Shown here in pieces: positions 61,047 to 64,000 of a stretch of DNA of 64,000 nucleotides (position 1 is its first letter; every line of letters begins with the position of its first letter). Source of the DNA: Taudactylus pleione (lineage: Eukaryota; Chordata; Amphibia; Anura; Myobatrachidae); assembly GCA_031769625.1 (NCBI GenBank), contig JAUIMM010000188.1, positions 11,647,001-11,711,000 on the forward strand, read 5' to 3'. Both the position numbers and the translations under genes were made by a program. The notes under the pieces were generated by a model. That model ran no database searches and was not told the DNA's origin. It saw only the letters and a program-made list of their open reading frames with translations.

Positions 61047-62679
61047 CTAAAGGCGGGGACGCCCCTGTGCTGAAAGGAGAACCCGGAGCCCAAAGGATGC
61101 ATCCTGAGAGGCGAAGGTGTCAAACGCATAAAACCTCAAAAACGTCTGAATTGAAGACCAAGTGGACGCCTTACACAGCTGAACAGCAGAGGCGTCACGT
61201 CTAGCAGCCCAAGAGGGACCCACAGAACGAGTGGAATGAGCCTTAACAGAGGCTGGCACAGGTAAACCCTCCTGTGCATAAGCCTCACAAATAACGGAAC
61301 AAAGCCAACGGGCTAACGTTTGTTTGTTGGCAGGCCAACCCCTCCTGTGAAAACCAAAGAGGACAAACAATGAATCAGACTTCCTAACCGAAGCAGTCCG
61401 GTCCACATAGATTCTAAGCGCCCGGACTACATCTAAGGAAGGTTCACCAGCTGAAAGATCAGGTGACTGAAAAGCTGGCACAACAAGTTCCTGATTGATG
61501 TGGAACTTTAAGACCACTTTAGGCAAAAACTCAGGACGGATGCGGAGCACCGCTCTGTCCTGGTGAAAAATCAGAAAAGGAGGGCGACAGGAAAGCGCCC
61601 CCAATTCTGACACCCTCCTGGCAGAAGCAATTGCCAGAAGAAAAACGGTGTTAAACGTCAGCCACTTGAGTTCCACTGACTCAAGAGGCTCAAAAGGAGG
61701 ACCCTGAAGAGACCCGTAGCACCACCACCAAGTCCCAAGGAGCCACGAAGGGAGGCTGGATCCTGAGAACAGCTTGGAAAAAGGTGTGAACATCTGGCAG
61801 TGTAGCAATCCGTCGTTGGAACCACACGGACAAAGCGGACACATGAACCTTCAGAGAGGAAAGGCGTAAGCCGAGGTCCAAACCTGATTGAAGAAATTCC
61901 AAGATTCTAGAAACTCGGAACACCTGAGGATCATAGCTTCTGGACTCACACCACTGAAAGTAAGTGCGTCACACCCTGTGGTAAATCCGTGCGGAAGCAG
62001 GCTTGCGTGCCCTGAGCATGGTACCAATAACCGAACTGGAGAAACCCCAAGACCTCAAGACGGCTGTCTCAAGAGCCACGCCGTCAAAGACAGCAGACCC
62101 AGATCCGGGTAAAGGCAGGGCCATTGAGACAACAGGTCCCGACACTGAGGAAGGAGGTACGGAGTGTCGATGGAGAGGCTCCTCAGATCGGAGTACCAAG
62201 GACGTCTGGGCCACGCCGGAGCCACCAGCACGAGTGTGCCGCCGTCCTGCTTGAATTTCCGCAGTAGGGATATCGGAGGAAAACGATACGCCAGCTGAAA
62301 CACCTCTGGGTGAAGCGACCATTCCCCGGGATGCACGTCGTGACGGCTGAGGAAGTCCGCCTCCCAATTGAGGACTCCGGGGATGAAGACCGCCGAGATC
62401 GCTAGAATGTGGCACTCCGCCCAAGCAAGCATGCGAGACACCTCCAACATCGCTGCCCGACTGTGAGTTCCTCCTTGGTGGTTGATATATGCCACCGCGG
62501 TGGCGTTGTCGGACTGCACCTGAACCGCCCTTCCGTGAAGAGCGGGGCCGGGCGACTGCAGGGCCCTGTATACTGCCCGCAGATCCAGGATGTTGATGGG
62601 GAGAAGAGCTTCTTCCGCAGACCAACGACCCTGAAGCGACAATGAGCCGGTCACTGCCCCCCAACCCGGAGACTGGCAT
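61047..62679 (-). pseudogene. DIRS D tyrosine recombinase fragments
   Basis: Frames are broken into pieces at 61047-61844, 61690-61923 and 61969-62679. [11 protein letters not shown] and FLRFYAF remain in the last piece. An insertion near 61708 and deletions near 61745 and 62264 destroy the gene. Confidence 0.85.
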
Positions 62680-63842
62680 CCGTCGTGAGCAGGACCCAGT
62701 CCGGGATCCAAAAGGGGCGCCCCTCGACCAGATGAGCTGTCTGAAGCCACCAAGCCAAAGACTGTCGAACCTCCGGGGACAACACCAGCATCTGAGAGCG
62801 GATCCGGTGAGTTAACCCGTTCCATTCCGATAGAATCAGCCCCTGCAGGGGCCGGGAATGGAACTGGGCAAATTCCACCATGTCGAATGTCGACACCATG
62901 GACCCCAGAACTCTCATAGCCGAATGGACCGACAGGCGGCAACTACGTATCCGCAGCTGTAGGGAGGAGACCTTCTCCGGAGTCAGGAAGATCTTTTGCT
63001 GATGAGAATCCAGCAGGGCTCCCAAATGAACCATCCGCTGTGATGGAATCAGGGAGGACTTTCTCCAATTTACCAACCACCCGTGCGCTTGCAGGCAAGC
63101 GATCGTCAGGTGGAGATGTTGAAGCAGTACCTCCGGGGAGCTCGCCAGCAACAGGAGGTCATCCAGATACGGCAGCAGCCGTACATTCTGGTTCCGAAGA
63201 TGTGCGGCCATGACTGCCATAACCTTTGTGAATACCCTCGGTGCCGTGGAGAGGTCAAAGGGTAGCGCCCAGAACTGATAATGATGCTGAAGGATAGCGA
63301 ACCTCAGATACCGCTGGTGCGGAGGTGCTATCGGAACATGGAGGTAGGCGTCCTGGATATCCAGGGACACCATGTAATCCCCAGGTTCCATCACCAGAAT
63401 GATGGAACGTAACGTTTCCATCCTGAATTTGGGAACTCTGAGGAATTTGTTCAGAGACTTCAAATTGAGGATAGGGCGATGAGAACCATTGGGTTTCTGC
63501 ATCAGAAACAGATTAGAATAGTACCCCGTCCCTCGTTGTGATTGAGGAAAGGGAACAATGACCCCTGCTTTCAGCAAGGACTCTATAGCTACCGGAATCT
63601 GTAAAGCCTTGGTCTTGTCCTGAGAAGGACTCGTGCAGAAAAACTGGTGGGGCGGTCTGTGCCGAAAAGACAGGGCGTACCCCTGGGAGACCACTTCTCG
63701 AAACCCAGGCATCCGTGGTGTTATTGTGCCAGCACTGGGCAAATTGAAGAAGTCGGCCTCCCACTCTGGGGTCCCCCAGAGGGAGGCCCGTCCCATCAGG
63801 CAGAAGGTTTATCTTCCTGCTTGGAAGAAGGGCGTCTGGCAC
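62055..63842 (-). pseudogene. DIRS D RT/RNase H fragments
   Basis: The pieces keep PYLDDLLL and TTDAS, but a 1-nt insertion near 63698 and a 1-nt deletion near 62666 shift the frame, and 12 nt are missing near 62943. Confidence 0.87.
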
Positions 63843-64000
63843 TCCAGGCCTGCCTCTTGGGCTTAGAAGCTGCCTTGGTCGCCGACTGCCTCGGGAAGGA
63901 CTGACTTTTTGCCTTGCCCTGAACCCGAAAGGACCGAAAGGCAGAGCTCCGTACTTTGGTAGGTGCAGAAGCCGAAGGGAGGAAGGCTGATTTAGAGTTA
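63796..64000 (-). CDS. DIRS D Gag-like ORF, C-terminal end only
   Basis: The stop at 63796-63798 matches the Gag stop of the other copies. The frame is open to the window end. Too little is present to judge whether it is intact. Confidence 0.6.
   Translation of the reverse strand, partial: NSKSAFLPSASAPTKVRSSAFRSFRVQGKAKSQSFPRQSATKAASKPKRQAWSARRPSSKQEDKPSA

Larger units (their letters stand above)
60579..64000 (-). mobile_element. DIRS-like retrotransposon D, partial and decayed
   Basis: The 3' part of a copy related to C, cut by the window end. It has the terminal repeat and the internal complementary region (60915-61027), but many lesions: small deletions, 1-nt shifts near 61708, 62666 and 63698, and loss of about 160 bp near 62264-62293 relative to A. 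Confidence 0.93.

Overview
The window is nuclear DNA of a vertebrate with a large, repeat-rich genome, most likely an anuran amphibian. That is inference: it rests on long introns full of DIRS-type tyrosine-recombinase retrotransposons, a Tc1 transposon, many small inverted-repeat (MITE) families and minisatellites, plus the protein similarity of the genes. There are no bacterial-type operons, CRISPR arrays or phage genes.

Two host genes lie tail to tail. On the + strand, 514-19706 holds 13 coding exons of elongation factor 2 (EEF2), in phase throughout, from the DxxGH segment of the G domain to the C-terminal stop. The first exons lie upstream of base 1. A poly(A) signal sits at 19827. On the - strand, eight phase-consistent exons between 59354 and 26738 encode a PIAS SUMO E3 ligase: the end of PINIT, the SP-RING, the SUMO-interacting motif and part of the C-terminal tail. 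Wording is closest to PIAS2. Its 5' exons lie beyond 64000. Its last coding exon is not settled; a weak candidate is at 23109-23215.

The PIAS2 introns carry four DIRS-like elements, all on the - strand, the same sense as the gene: A 27567-33726, B 40623-46776, C 50800-56913, D 60579 to beyond the window end. Each has terminal inverted repeats and a 113-bp internal complementary region (ICR) that matches the two element ends joined head to tail. Each encodes a Gag-like ORF with an N-terminal CX2C-X14-CX2C motif, an RT/RNase H ORF and an overlapping tyrosine recombinase ORF. A looks intact in all three. B has two small frameshifting deletions, C one stop codon in RT, and D is decayed. A's insertion point can be read exactly because it split a 35-bp minisatellite without target duplication.

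Other content: nine minisatellites with units of about 25, 30, 43, 35, 68, 37, 40, 74 and 30 bp; a broken Tc1 transposase gene carrying two nested MITEs; hAT-like MITEs, one with an 8-bp duplication; a pogo/Tigger-like MITE with TA flanks; and strong inverted repeats, including a 42-bp perfect hairpin in an EEF2 intron and a chain of nine consecutive hairpins at 60014-60445. Stretches between listed features are intron or intergenic DNA in which I see nothing I can support: 19860-20512 and 21971-22860 between the two genes, and introns 38249-38822, 40324-40622, 46777-47083, 47218-47660, 49456-49784, 50224-50505 and 57243-57489.
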